Positions 10,537 through 19,795 of a stretch of 61,925 bases of DNA are shown piece after piece. The position numbers were made by a program, and so were the translations under genes. The notes below the pieces were generated by a model, which worked only from the letters and a program-made list of their open reading frames with translations, made no database searches and was not told the origin of the DNA. Source of the stretch: Candidatus Rokuibacteriota bacterium. GTDB lineage: Bacteria > Methylomirabilota > Methylomirabilia > Rokubacteriales > CSP1-6. Every line of letters begins with the position of its first letter. The stretch's first letter is position 1. Location of the stretch: assembly GCA_003220435.1 (NCBI GenBank), contig QHSL01000076.1:1-61925 (forward strand). Direction: 5' to 3'.

Positions 10537-11156
10537 CGCCGCGGCCCGACCGCCTTCGCGTGGGGGTGCTGGCGTCCGGGCGAGGCTCCAACCTCCAGGC
10601 GCTCCTGGACGCCTCGACGCGTCTGGAATATCCGGCCGAGGTCGTCATCGTCATCTCCGATCGGGAGCGGGCGGCGGCGCTCGATCGCGCCCGCGCGGCC
10701 GGCGTCGAAGCGCTGTTCGTCAACCCCAAGGACTTCGCGGATCGTGAGGCGTTCGACCTGGCGCTGGTGGCCGAGCTCACGGCGCGGCGGGTCGGTCTCG
10801 TGTGCAACGCGGGGTTCATGCGGATCCTCTCGCCCGCCTACGTCCGGGCCTTCGCCGGACGCGCCATGAACATCCACCCCTCGCTGTTGCCGGCGTTCCC
10901 CGGCCTTCACGCCCAGCGCCAGGCCCTCGAGTACGGCGCGAAAGTCGCGGGCGCCACGGTCCACTTCGTCGATGAGGGTCCGGTCGATACGGGGCCGATC
11001 ATTCTTCAGGCGAGCATTCCCGTGCTGCCGACCGACACGGACGAGACGCTGTCCGCCCGCATTCTCGTGGAGGAGCATCGTTTGTATCCTCAGGCTGTTC
11101 GTCTGTTCGCCGAGGGGCGCCTGTCCGTCATAGGCCGGAGGGTCACCATACGATGA
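10533..11156 (+). CDS. purN: GAR formyltransferase (10-formyl-THF dependent)
   Basis: PurN transfers a formyl group from 10-formyltetrahydrofolate to GAR. The N-terminal VGVLASGRGSNLQAL phosphate-binding segment, the catalytic MNIHPSLLPAFPG (Asn-x-His, near residue 112) and the Asp of VDEGPVDTGPII are all present. 207 residues, standard length. GTG 10533 overlaps purM (GTGA), and the stop overlaps the purH ATG. One-carbon units would come from GlyA, encoded about 9 kb downstream. Confidence 0.96.
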   Translation: MTPRPDRLRVGVLASGRGSNLQALLDASTRLEYPAEVVIVISDRERAAALDRARAAGVEALFVNPKDFADREAFDLALVAELTARRVGLVCNAGFMRILSPAYVRAFAGRAMNIHPSLLPAFPGLHAQRQALEYGAKVAGATVHFVDEGPVDTGPIILQASIPVLPTDTDETLSARILVEEHRLYPQAVRLFAEGRLSVIGRRVTIR

Positions 11157-12715
11157 AGATCCGCCGCGCGCTCGTCAGCGTTCACGACAAGACGGGGATC
11201 GTCGACTTCGTGCGTGCCCTCAGGGGGCTCGGCGTCGAGATTGTCTCGACCGGCGGAACCGCAAAGCTGCTCCGCGAGTCCGGGCTGCCGGTGATCGAGG
11301 TCTCGGAGGTCACCGGCTTTCCCGAGATGCTCGACGGGCGGGTCAAGACGCTCCACCCGAAGATCCACGGGGGCATCCTCGCCCGGCGTGACGTGCCCGA
11401 GCACCTGGCGGCGCTCGCCAAGCACGGGATCGCGCCCATCGATCTCGTGGTCTCAGGGCTCTATCCCTTCGAGCAGACGGTGGCGCGCCCGGGTGTCACA
11501 CGGCCCGAGGCGATCGAGCAGATCGACGTCGGGGGACCCGCGATGATCCGGGCGGCGGCGAAGAATCACGGGAGCGTCGCTGTCGTCACGGCGCCGTCAC
11601 AGTACCGCGCCGTCCTCGACGAGCTTCGCGCCGACGGCGGGCTGGGCGATGCCACGCGCGCGCGACTGGCCCAGGAGGCGTTCCGGCGGACCGCCGAATA
11701 CGACGCCGCCATCGCCTCGTATCTCACCTCGGCCGACGGCACGGCCGATCCCGGGCCGGCAAGCCTGCGCCTGGAAACCCAGCGGGTGCTCTCGCTGCGG
11801 TACGGGGAGAATCCGCACCAGCTCGCCGCCTTTTACCGTCAGGTCGACGCTCCCGCGATCGGTCTCGGGGGGATGAAGCAGCTCCACGGGCCCGAGCTCG
11901 GCTACAACAACGTGCTCGACTTCTCGGCCGCCCTCTCGCTGCTGCTCGAGTTCGACGAGCCGGCGGCGGTCGTCATCAAGCACACGAACCCCTGCGGGGC
12001 CGCCGTCGGTGACTCCGTCGGCGCGGCGATGGTCCGCGCCAAGGCGTCGGATCCGGTGTCGATCTACGGCGGAATCGTCGGCGTCAACCGGACGCTCGAC
12101 CACCTCGTGGTCGAGGCGCTGGCCGGGATCTTCGTCGAAATCCTGTTCGCTCCGGCCTACACCGCCGACGCGCTGGAGGAGCTCAAGCGCACGAAGAAGA
12201 AGTGCCGCGTGGTCGAGGTCGCGTGCGATCGGACGACGGTGCCGGCGCGGCTCGCCGAGTATCGGAGCGTCCTCGGGGGCCTCCTGGTCCAGTCGGCCGA
12301 TCTCGCCGATCTCGAGCCGGCCCAGCTCAAGACGGTGACGAAGCGAGCGCCGACGGCCGCCGAGCTCACGGCGCTCCGGTTCGGCTGGCGGGTCGCGAAG
12401 CACACGAAGTCGAACGCGATCGTCCTGACCACGCGCGACCAGGTGGTCGGCGTCGGCGCCGGCCAGATGAACCGCGTCGACTCGGCGCGGCTGGCCGTGA
12501 TGCGCGCGCGCGAGGTCGGGCTCTCGACCGCGGGCACGGTGTGCGCCTCCGACGCGTTTTTCCCGTTTCGCGACGGGCTCGACGTGGTCGCCCACGCGGG
12601 CGCCACCGCCGTGATCCAGCCCGGCGGCTCGCTGCGCGATGACGAGGTCATCGCCGCGGCTGACGAGCGCGACCTGGCCATGGTCTTCACGGGCATCCGC
12701 CACTTCCGCCACTAG
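11153..12715 (+). CDS. purH: bifunctional AICAR transformylase / IMP cyclohydrolase
   Basis: PurH carries out the last two steps to IMP. The N-terminal cyclohydrolase (MGS-like) half shows STGGTAKLLRESG and LDGRVKTLHPKIHGG; the C-terminal transformylase half shows LRYGENPHQ, VIKHTNPCGAA and FPFRDGLDVVA. 520 residues, standard length. The ATG at 11153 overlaps the purN stop (ATGA). No core-motif changes seen. Confidence 0.97.
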   Translation: MKIRRALVSVHDKTGIVDFVRALRGLGVEIVSTGGTAKLLRESGLPVIEVSEVTGFPEMLDGRVKTLHPKIHGGILARRDVPEHLAALAKHGIAPIDLVVSGLYPFEQTVARPGVTRPEAIEQIDVGGPAMIRAAAKNHGSVAVVTAPSQYRAVLDELRADGGLGDATRARLAQEAFRRTAEYDAAIASYLTSADGTADPGPASLRLETQRVLSLRYGENPHQLAAFYRQVDAPAIGLGGMKQLHGPELGYNNVLDFSAALSLLLEFDEPAAVVIKHTNPCGAAVGDSVGAAMVRAKASDPVSIYGGIVGVNRTLDHLVVEALAGIFVEILFAPAYTADALEELKRTKKKCRVVEVACDRTTVPARLAEYRSVLGGLLVQSADLADLEPAQLKTVTKRAPTAAELTALRFGWRVAKHTKSNAIVLTTRDQVVGVGAGQMNRVDSARLAVMRAREVGLSTAGTVCASDAFFPFRDGLDVVAHAGATAVIQPGGSLRDDEVIAAADERDLAMVFTGIRHFRH

Positions 12716-12726
12716 CGGGACGCTCG

Positions 12727-13632
12727 ATGAAGGGCCCGCACCCCGAGCGGATCTACGGCTTCCGCGAGCTCACCCGGATTCTGACGCTCACTCCGAGGCG
12801 CGCCGCTCAGCTGCGTCGTCTAGAGCTCTTGCGGGGGGACTCCGGCTACACGTTCCGCGACCTGCTGGCGCTCCGTGCCGCCAGCGCGCTCCTCGACGCC
12901 GGCGCTTCGGTGCGACAGATCCGGAGCGCATTGAGCGCCCTGCGGCGGCAGGACCCGGGGCTGGAGCAGCCGCTGGCTGAGCTGAGGCTGATGGTCGAGG
13001 GCGACCGGCTCCTCGCCCAATCTGATCGCGTCCGCTTCGATCCGCGCACGGGCCAGATGGTGCTGGCGCTCGACTCGGGCGGTCTGCAAGCCGCGGCGTC
13101 CGCGACGCTCTCCACCGGGCTCGTGCGGCCGCTGGCGCCGCCCGCCGACCAGGCCGAGACGTGGTTCGAGCGCGCCAGCGAATGGGACGGGGATCCAGCC
13201 CAGTGGGAGGACGCCGTCGCGGCGTATCGTCGGGTCGTGGCGATCGATCCCACGTACGCGGCGGCCTGGAACAACCTCGGCCTGCTCCTGCATCGCATGG
13301 GGCGCTACGAGGAGGCGGAGGCGTCGTACCGCTCGGCCCTCGCTCACGACGCGGCCTGCTGCGAGGCGGCCTACAACCTCGGATCCCTCCACGAGGATCG
13401 GGGCTTGATCGACGAGGCGGTCAGCGATTATCGCCAGGCGCTCGTGCTGTCCCCCGACTACGCCGACGCTCACTTCAATCTCGCCGGCGCGCTCGCGCGG
13501 AGCGGGCGGGACGGTGAGGCGATCAAGCACTGGCAACGCTACCTCGAGCTGGATTCCGGCAGCCCGTGGGCGCGGATCGCGCGTGCCCACCTCGAGGTCG
13601 TCGAGCCGCCGGAGCAGGGGAAAGAGCCATGA
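12727..13632 (+). CDS. MerR-type HTH protein with C-terminal TPR repeats, inside the pur operon
   Basis: The first 65-70 residues resemble a MerR winged helix (YGFRELTRILTLTPRRAAQL, then YTFRDLLALRAASALLDAG and SVRQIRSALSAL). After a linker with no recognised domain (about 75-140), residues 140-295 carry three to four TPR units (AAWNNLGLLLHRMGRYEEAE, AAYNLGSLHEDRGLIDEAV, AHFNLAGALARSGRDGEAI). The gene sits between purH and purD, 11 nt after purH, with an ATGA overlap into purD, so it is made with the pathway enzymes. A regulatory or scaffolding role in purine synthesis is inference from position. No effector-binding domain is recognisable. Confidence 0.85.
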   Translation: MKGPHPERIYGFRELTRILTLTPRRAAQLRRLELLRGDSGYTFRDLLALRAASALLDAGASVRQIRSALSALRRQDPGLEQPLAELRLMVEGDRLLAQSDRVRFDPRTGQMVLALDSGGLQAAASATLSTGLVRPLAPPADQAETWFERASEWDGDPAQWEDAVAAYRRVVAIDPTYAAAWNNLGLLLHRMGRYEEAEASYRSALAHDAACCEAAYNLGSLHEDRGLIDEAVSDYRQALVLSPDYADAHFNLAGALARSGRDGEAIKHWQRYLELDSGSPWARIARAHLEVVEPPEQGKEP

Positions 13633-14918
13633 GAGTTCTGATCGTCGGCGGTGGCGGTCGAGAGCATGCGCTGGCGTGGAAGATTCGCCAGAGCCCGCTG
13701 GTCGAGGTACTCTTCGCCGCGCCCGGCAATCCGGGAATCGCGCGCGACGCCACCTGCGTCCAGATCGGCGTCGACGCGCAGCGCGATCTGGTCGCGTTCG
13801 CCCGGCGCGAGCGTGTCGACCTGGCCGTCGTGGGGCCCGAGGCGCCGCTGGTCGCGGGGCTGGCCGACCGGCTCGCCGAGGGAGGCCTCACGGTATTCGG
13901 GCCCGGCGCGCGAGCGGCGGCGATCGAGGGGTCGAAGGTCTTCGCGAAGGACCTGATGCGGCGCCACCACATCCCGACCGCGCAGTTCTCGACCTTCGAC
14001 GATCCGGACCGCGCCCGCCGCTACTGCCGCGAGCTCGGGGCGCCGCTCGTGGTCAAGGCCGACGGCCTCGCCGCGGGCAAGGGGGCCATCGTGTGCCGGA
14101 CGCTCGGCGAGGCCGAGGCCGCCATCGCCGAGTGCATGGAGCGGAGAGGGTTCGGCGCGGCGGGCGCCCGGGTCGTCGTCGAAGAGCTCATGATCGGGGA
14201 CGAGGTGTCCTTCTTCGTTCTCTCGAACGGCCACGACGCGATCGCGCTGGCTGCCGCGCAGGACCACAAGACGATCTTCGACGGCGACCGAGGTCCGAAC
14301 ACCGGTGGCATGGGGGCCTGCTCGCCGGTCGGGGTGTTCGACGAGCCCCTCGAGAAGCGGGTGATGGAGACGATCGTCCGCCCGACGCTCGCGGCGCTCG
14401 CCAGCGAGGGCGCGCCCTACCGCGGCGTGCTCTACGTGGGCCTCATGCTGACGACCGGGGGACCGAAGGTTGTCGAGTTCAACTGCCGCTTCGGAGACCC
14501 CGAGTGCCAGGTGCTGCTCACGCGCGCACCGGGCGATCTGGTCCCCTGGCTCCTTGCGGCGGCGCAGGGGGCCACGTGGCCGCCGGCGATCTCGTGGCCG
14601 CACAACGCATCGGTCTGCGTGAACCTCGCCTCGGGCGGTTATCCGGGCGCGTACACGATCGGGCTCCCGATCCGGGGCGTCGACGCCGCCCAGGCGAGAC
14701 CGGGGGTGCGCGTGTTTCACTCGGGAACCGCCGATCGCGAGGGCCGGCTCGTCACGGCGGGGGGCCGGGTGCTCGGCGTGACGGCCGTCGCGGAGACCCT
14801 CGAAGGGGCGATCGCGGCGGCATACGCCGCGGTCGGTGACATCTCGTTCGACGGCATGCACTATCGAACGGACATCGGGCGCCGCGCAGCGCAGCCGCGC
14901 GAGGGGAGGGGACCGTGA
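13629..14918 (+). CDS. purD: GAR synthetase (phosphoribosylamine-glycine ligase)
   Basis: PurD joins glycine to phosphoribosylamine with ATP. The ATP-grasp fold is evident: N-terminal MRVLIVGGGGREHALAWK, the lid segment VVKADGLAAGKGAIV, GPNTGGMGACSPV and the metal-binding FNCRFGDPECQ. The ATG at 13629 overlaps the TPR gene stop and gives 429 residues, typical; an upstream in-frame start at 13566 lies inside the previous gene and is not needed. purE follows with a 4-nt overlap. Confidence 0.96.
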   Translation: MRVLIVGGGGREHALAWKIRQSPLVEVLFAAPGNPGIARDATCVQIGVDAQRDLVAFARRERVDLAVVGPEAPLVAGLADRLAEGGLTVFGPGARAAAIEGSKVFAKDLMRRHHIPTAQFSTFDDPDRARRYCRELGAPLVVKADGLAAGKGAIVCRTLGEAEAAIAECMERRGFGAAGARVVVEELMIGDEVSFFVLSNGHDAIALAAAQDHKTIFDGDRGPNTGGMGACSPVGVFDEPLEKRVMETIVRPTLAALASEGAPYRGVLYVGLMLTTGGPKVVEFNCRFGDPECQVLLTRAPGDLVPWLLAAAQGATWPPAISWPHNASVCVNLASGGYPGAYTIGLPIRGVDAAQARPGVRVFHSGTADREGRLVTAGGRVLGVTAVAETLEGAIAAAYAAVGDISFDGMHYRTDIGRRAAQPREGRGP

Positions 14919-15448
14919 CGGGACCGGTTCGAGTGGGCATCGTGCTCGGTAGCGACTCGGACCTCGAGGTGATGCTCGAGACGGTGAAGGTTCTCGACGC
15001 GCTCGAGGTGGGCAGCGAGGTCGTCGTCGCGTCGGCTCACCGGACTCCCGAGCGCACCCACGAGTACGCGACCACCGCGCACGCGCGCGGCATCGGCGTA
15101 CTGATCGCGGGCGCCGGCGGAGCCGCCGCGCTTCCCGGTGTGCTCGCGTCCCTCTCGCCGCTGCCGGTGATCGGCGTCCCGGTGGCGTCGACGCCGCTCG
15201 GCGGCCTCGACGCGCTCCTCTCGATCGTCCAGATGCCCAAGGGCGTGCCGGTGGCGACGGTCGCGATCGGCACGTGGGGCGCGGCCAACGCCGGGATGCT
15301 CGCGGCCCAGATCCTGGCCCTCGGCGACACTGCCCTCGCGGCGCGGCTGGTCGCCTACCGCAAACGGCTCGCCGACGAAGTCGACGAGCGAGCCCGCCGC
15401 GTCGCCGCGCAGATGAAATCGGACAGGCCGCCGAAGTCGGGGACGTGA
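14915..15448 (+). CDS. purE: N5-CAIR mutase (PurE), class I-like
   Basis: The 177-residue protein has VGIVLGSDSDLEVM, ASAHRTPERTHEY, IAGAGGAAALPG and LLSIVQMPKGVPVATVAIG. These match class I PurE, which rearranges N5-CAIR to CAIR and depends on PurK for its substrate. No purK lies in the window, so PurK must be elsewhere or the enzyme works directly on AIR and CO2 as class II enzymes do. GTG 14915 overlaps purD; the stop overlaps the next start. Last gene of the IMP pathway set. Confidence 0.94.
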   Translation: MTGPVRVGIVLGSDSDLEVMLETVKVLDALEVGSEVVVASAHRTPERTHEYATTAHARGIGVLIAGAGGAAALPGVLASLSPLPVIGVPVASTPLGGLDALLSIVQMPKGVPVATVAIGTWGAANAGMLAAQILALGDTALAARLVAYRKRLADEVDERARRVAAQMKSDRPPKSGT

Positions 15449-16086
15449 GGAACGGGAGCGTCGCGCGGGTCGTCACCGTCGATCCCGTCGCGCCGGCGGC
15501 CGCCGTCCTGCGCGACGCCGCGATCCGGTTGAGGCAGGGGGAGCTGGTCGCGTTTCCGACCGAGACGTTCTATGGCCTGGGCGCGGCCGCGCTCGATTCT
15601 CACGCGATCAAGCGGATCTTCGAGCTGAAGGGAAGGCCCGAGTCGAAGCCCCTACTCGCCCTGGTCGACTCGGTGACAATGGCCGAGACGGTGGCTCACG
15701 TGAGTCCCGCTGCGAAAACCATGATGGCGCGCCACTGGCCCGGAGCGCTCACGATCGTGCTCGCGGCGCGCGCCGATGTTCCCGCGGCGCTCACCGCGGG
15801 AACGGGGACCATCGGGCTCCGCGCCTCGTCGCACCCGGTCGCCCTCGGGCTGGTCCGGGCCTTGGGCGCGCCGGTGACGGCGCCGAGCGCCAACCCGAGC
15901 GGCGACGAGCCGCCGGCGAGCGCGGTGGGCGTACTCGGCTACTTCCCCGAGGGGATCGCGCTGGTCCTCGACGGCGGACCGACCGCGGGGGGGAAGCCGT
16001 CGACGGTCCTCGACATGACGGTCGAGCCTCCGCGGGTCCTGCGCCAGGGTGTCGTCCGGCTCACCGCTGCCGAGCTCGCGAGATGA
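15445..16086 (+). CDS. Sua5/YciO/YrdC family L-threonylcarbamoyladenylate synthase
   Basis: The family makes threonylcarbamoyl-AMP from threonine, bicarbonate and ATP for t6A modification of tRNA. The nucleotide-binding motifs FPTETFYGLG and the KGRPESKPL loop (KxR...) are clear, as are GLRASSHPV and SAPSANPSGDEP-like segments. 213 residues from GTG 15445, the short YrdC/TsaC form without the Sua5 extension. GTGA overlap with purE and ATGA overlap with mobA place it in the same transcript. TsaB, its pathway partner, is encoded at 25 kb. Confidence 0.92.
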   Translation: MRNGSVARVVTVDPVAPAAAVLRDAAIRLRQGELVAFPTETFYGLGAAALDSHAIKRIFELKGRPESKPLLALVDSVTMAETVAHVSPAAKTMMARHWPGALTIVLAARADVPAALTAGTGTIGLRASSHPVALGLVRALGAPVTAPSANPSGDEPPASAVGVLGYFPEGIALVLDGGPTAGGKPSTVLDMTVEPPRVLRQGVVRLTAAELAR

Positions 16087-16679
16087 AGGTCACCGGCGTC
16101 ATCCAGGCGGGCGGAAAGAGCATGCGGATGGGCGGGCGACCCAAGGCGCTCATCGAGCTCGGCGGCCGGCGAATCATCGAGCGCGTGCGCGACGTCCTGC
16201 TTCCCCTCGTTCACGACGCGCTGATCGTGACCAACACGCCCGACCTCTACGAGTTCCTCGGGCTCCCCATGGTCGCCGACGTGTATCCCGATCACGGCTC
16301 GCTCGGCGGGATCTACTCCGGCCTGAAGGCCGCCCCTGGCGACACGGCGTTCACGGTTGCCTGCGACATGCCGTTCCTGCACCCCGACGTCGTCAGACTG
16401 GTCGTCGCGCGCGCCGGGGAGGCCGACGTTGTCGTCCCCCGGGTGGGCGCGCAGCACGAGACGATGCACGCGGCGTACGCGAAGGCATGCCTGCCGCACA
16501 TCGAGGAGCGCCTGATCGCTGGGCAACTGAGGATCACCGGCTTCTTCGAGCGGGTGCGGGTGGTCGAGATCCCCGAATCGGAAGTCGCTTCGCTCAGCGA
16601 CCCGGCCGTCACGTTCATGAACGTCAACACCCCCGAGGAGCTCGAGCGCGCGCGAGCCATCGCGGCCGAGCGCCACTGA
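16083..16679 (+). CDS. mobA: molybdenum cofactor guanylyltransferase
   Basis: MobA attaches GMP to molybdopterin to make MGD cofactors. The 198-residue product has a nucleotidyltransferase start (GVIQAGGKSMRMGGRPKALI), a DHGSLGGIYSGL segment and the metal-site CDMPFLHP, ending FMNVNTPEELERA, which is typical of MobA. Its presence implies molybdoenzymes elsewhere in the genome. ATG 16083 overlaps the previous stop. A related nucleotidyltransferase of other specificity cannot be fully excluded. Confidence 0.88.
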   Translation: MKVTGVIQAGGKSMRMGGRPKALIELGGRRIIERVRDVLLPLVHDALIVTNTPDLYEFLGLPMVADVYPDHGSLGGIYSGLKAAPGDTAFTVACDMPFLHPDVVRLVVARAGEADVVVPRVGAQHETMHAAYAKACLPHIEERLIAGQLRITGFFERVRVVEIPESEVASLSDPAVTFMNVNTPEELERARAIAAERH

Positions 16680-16680
16680 C

Positions 16681-17883
16681 GTGGCGCGACTGCGGCCGCT
16701 CGTCCTGGTGCACTATCACGAGCTCGGCCTCAAGCGGGGCAACCGGCCGCTCTTCCTCCGCCACCTCGCCCGCAACCTGCGGCGCGCGGCGTCGGACCTG
16801 GGCTCCGTGAGCCTCCGCCAGGTCTCTGGTCGCGTGCTGCTGGAGCTCGACGGCCACGCGAACCCCGAGGGCGTCCGCGATCGCGTCCGGCGCGTCTGCG
16901 GCGTCGCCAGCGTCTCGCTCGCTTCCCGCGTCGCTTCGACCGTCGATGCCATGAAGGCGGCGATCGAGTGCCAGATCGAGGGGCGAAGCTTCGCGTCGTT
17001 CCGGATCAGCGCGCGCCGGGCGTTCAAGACCTACCCGATGACGAGCGTCGAGCTCAACCGGGAGCTCGGCCGGTTCGTCGTCGAGCGTACTGCCGCGCGG
17101 GTCGACCTGCACCACCCGGAGCTCGAGATCCACGTGGAGGTGATGCCGGCCGAGACGTTCGTCTACGCCGACCGGGTGGAGGGACCCGGCGGCCTGCCGG
17201 TCGGCTCGAGCGGGACCGTCGCCGCGCTGCTCTCCGGTGGGATCGACTCGCCGGTCGCGGCCTGGCGCATGATGAAGCGCGGCTGCCGCGTGCTCTTCGT
17301 CCACTTCCACAGCGTGCCGTACCTGCCGCCGACCTCTCAGGCCAAGGCGCGCGCGCTGGTGGAGCGGTTGACCCAATGGCAGTACGATTCGCAGCTGGTC
17401 CTGGTGCCGTTCGGCGAGATCCAGCGCGAGGTCGTGCTCACGGTCCCGCCCCCGGCCCGCGTCATCGTCTACCGCCGGCTGATGGTGCGCATCGCCGAGG
17501 CGCTGGCGCGCCGTCACGGCGCTGCCGCGCTGACGACCGGGGAGAGTCTCGGTCAGGTGGCGTCGCAGACCCTCTCGAACATCGCGCGGATCGACGAGGC
17601 GGCGGGGCTGCCGATCCTGCGACCGCTCATCGGGATGGACAAGCTCGAGATCACGGCCGAAGCGCGGCGGCTCGACACGTTCGAGATCTCGATCGAGCCT
17701 GACGCTGACTGCTGCACGCTGTTCGTGCCCAAGCATCCGGCGACGCGGATGTCGGAGCACGAGGTCGACGCCGCCGAATCGAGGCTGGAGGTCCCACGCC
17801 TGGTCAAGGAAGGATGCGACGGCGCGTCCGTCGAGACGTTCGCGTTCCCGGCGGGCGTCTCCGTGGCGCCGGCCGACCCGTGA
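16681..17883 (+). CDS. thiI: tRNA 4-thiouridine synthetase ThiI
   Basis: ThiI uses ATP to activate U8 of tRNA for sulfur insertion and can feed thiazole synthesis. An N-terminal ferredoxin-like/THUMP region (about 1-170; RISARRAFKTYPMTS) is followed by a PP-loop ATP pyrophosphatase domain with SGGIDSPVA near residue 187. The C-terminal rhodanese domain of the E. coli form is absent, so 400 residues is the short type. GTG 16681 lies one nucleotide after mobA's stop, and the 3' end overlaps the next gene by 4 nt. Confidence 0.94.
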   Translation: MARLRPLVLVHYHELGLKRGNRPLFLRHLARNLRRAASDLGSVSLRQVSGRVLLELDGHANPEGVRDRVRRVCGVASVSLASRVASTVDAMKAAIECQIEGRSFASFRISARRAFKTYPMTSVELNRELGRFVVERTAARVDLHHPELEIHVEVMPAETFVYADRVEGPGGLPVGSSGTVAALLSGGIDSPVAAWRMMKRGCRVLFVHFHSVPYLPPTSQAKARALVERLTQWQYDSQLVLVPFGEIQREVVLTVPPPARVIVYRRLMVRIAEALARRHGAAALTTGESLGQVASQTLSNIARIDEAAGLPILRPLIGMDKLEITAEARRLDTFEISIEPDADCCTLFVPKHPATRMSEHEVDAAESRLEVPRLVKEGCDGASVETFAFPAGVSVAPADP

Positions 17884-19259
17884 CGGCCTCGCTGACCTTT
17901 CTCGGCGCCGCCGGCACCGTCACCGGCGCGAAGTTCCTCCTCGAGTCCGACGAGAGCCGCCTGCTGCTCGAGTGCGGGATGTTCCAGGGGCTCCGGGAGC
18001 TCCGCGAGCGAAACTGGACGGAGCCGCTCCCGGCGCCGGCGAAACTCTCGGCCGTGCTGCTCTCGCACGCCCACATCGACCACTCCGGATACTTGCCGCG
18101 GCTCGCGCGCGATGGCTTCGCGGGACCGATCTTCTGCTCGCCAGGCACCGCTGACTTGCTCGCGATCATGCTGCCGGACGCGGCCCGCCTGCAGGAAGAG
18201 GAAGCGGAGTTCAGGAACCGCAAGGGCGCGACCCGCCACCGGCCGGCACTCCCCCTGTTCAGCACCGACGACGCCGCGCGCGCGCTGCGCCTCGTCAAGC
18301 CCGTGGCGTTCGACCGTGAGTTCTCGCCGGCCGGGGGCGTCGAAGCGCGCCTCAGGATGTCCGGCCACATCCTGGGCGCCTCGGTCGTCGACGTCGTGGC
18401 CGGGGGGCGCCGGCTCGTGTACTCGGGCGACCTCGGCCGCTACGACGTGCCGGTGATGCGGGATCCGACCGCCATCGAGGGCGCCGACACCTTGCTGGTC
18501 GAATCCACGTACGGCGATCGGCTGCATCCGGCCGACGACGGGACCGCGGTCATCGGCGAAGCGGTCAAGCGTGCGGCCGAGCGCCGCGGGTGGCTGCTGA
18601 TCCCGGCCTTCGCGATCGGCCGCACCCAGGACCTGCTCTACATCCTTCGTGGCCTCGAGGAAGCCGGACGCATCCCGCGTCTGCCCACGTATCTCGACAG
18701 CCCCATGGGAATCGAGGCGACCGTCGTCTACGGGCGCCATCCCGCGGAGCACGACGCGGACACCGCGAAGATCGAGGCCGCGGGCAAGCGTCCCTTTGCC
18801 CCCTCGCAGTTTCACCTCTGCCGAACGACCGACGACTCGAAGCGGGTGAACGGGCTCGACGGTCCGGGCGTCATCATCGCGGGCAGCGGCATGGCGACCG
18901 GGGGAAGAGTCCTCCACCACCTGCGCCATCGCCTGCCCGACGAGCGGACGACTGTGCTGTTCGTCGGTTACCAGGCCGCCGGAACGCGCGGCCGACTGCT
19001 GCGCGACGGCGCCGAGCGCCTGAGGATCTTTGGCGAGGACGTCCCGGTGCGGGCGAGGATCATGTCCACCGATGCCCTTTCGGCGCACGCCGATCAGGCC
19101 GAGATCCTGCGCTGGCTCGGTGGATTCAAGCGCCCGCCGGGGATGACGTACTGCGTTCACGGCGAGCCGCCGGCCGCGTCCGCGCTGCGAGAGGCCATCG
19201 AGCGGCAGCTCGGCTGGCGCTGCGCGGTCGCCGGCGATCGCCAGCGCATCGACCTCTGA
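17880..19259 (+). CDS. MBL-fold beta-CASP RNA metallo-hydrolase
   Basis: The metallo-beta-lactamase motif HAHIDHSG (near residues 62-69) and later metal ligands (SGHILGAS, YSGDLGRYD) are followed by a beta-CASP insertion with ESTYGDRLH, PAFAIGRTQDLL and AGSGMATGGRVLHHL, then LSAHADQAEIL and a C-terminal CVHGEP. This is the CPSF73/Ysh1-like bacterial family of about 450-470 residues (459 here), which cleaves RNA. GTG 17880 overlaps the thiI stop. Likely cytoplasmic RNA processing; the target is unknown. Confidence 0.93.
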   Translation: MTASLTFLGAAGTVTGAKFLLESDESRLLLECGMFQGLRELRERNWTEPLPAPAKLSAVLLSHAHIDHSGYLPRLARDGFAGPIFCSPGTADLLAIMLPDAARLQEEEAEFRNRKGATRHRPALPLFSTDDAARALRLVKPVAFDREFSPAGGVEARLRMSGHILGASVVDVVAGGRRLVYSGDLGRYDVPVMRDPTAIEGADTLLVESTYGDRLHPADDGTAVIGEAVKRAAERRGWLLIPAFAIGRTQDLLYILRGLEEAGRIPRLPTYLDSPMGIEATVVYGRHPAEHDADTAKIEAAGKRPFAPSQFHLCRTTDDSKRVNGLDGPGVIIAGSGMATGGRVLHHLRHRLPDERTTVLFVGYQAAGTRGRLLRDGAERLRIFGEDVPVRARIMSTDALSAHADQAEILRWLGGFKRPPGMTYCVHGEPPAASALREAIERQLGWRCAVAGDRQRIDL

Positions 19260-19299
19260 CGGTCGCCGGCGCGAGGCCGAACACCGATATGTTGTTGGC

Positions 19300-19329
19300 T
19301 TGACACGCGCGAGCCACTACCGATATGGT
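19300..19329 (+). promoter_or_regulatory. sigma70-type promoter of rpiB-glyA (leaderless)
   Basis: A perfect TTGACA (19300-19305), an 18-nt spacer and a -10 box TATGGT (19324-19329) precede the rpiB ATG (19336) by exactly 6 nt. The predicted transcription start coincides with the ATG. No Shine-Dalgarno sequence is possible on such an RNA. Confidence 0.7.
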
Positions 19330-19335
19330 GCGGAT

Positions 19336-19795
19336 ATGCCTGTCGTCGCCCTCGGGGCCGACCACGCCGGCTTCCCCCTCAAGGAAGACCTCAAAGGATG
19401 GCTCATCGCCCACGGCTACGACGTCGTCGACCTCGGCACTCAGTCGGCGGAGGCCGTCGACTATCCCGACTACGCGGCGGCCGTCGGCGGGGCGGTGATC
19501 GCCGGGAAGGCCGCGCGCGGCGTGCTCGTGTGCGGGACCGGCATCGGAATGGCGATGGCCGCGAACAAGGTGCCGGGGATCCGGGCCGCGGGCTGCTCCG
19601 ACGCCTACACGGCGCGGATGAGCCGCGAGCACAACGACGCGAATGTCCTGGCCCTCGGCGCCCGCATCACCGGTCGCGACGCCGCGATCGAGATCCTCGC
19701 GACCTGGCTCGCCGCGGAGTTCGCCGGCGGCCGCCACGCCCGGCGTGTGGAGAAGATCGTCGAGCTCGATCGCGTGCGAGGGCCGGAGTCGCCCG

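Noticed and set aside
13539-15476. 645-codon open frame on the minus strand
   Set aside because: Antisense to purD and purE, whose motifs are intact; the product is an Arg-rich shadow.
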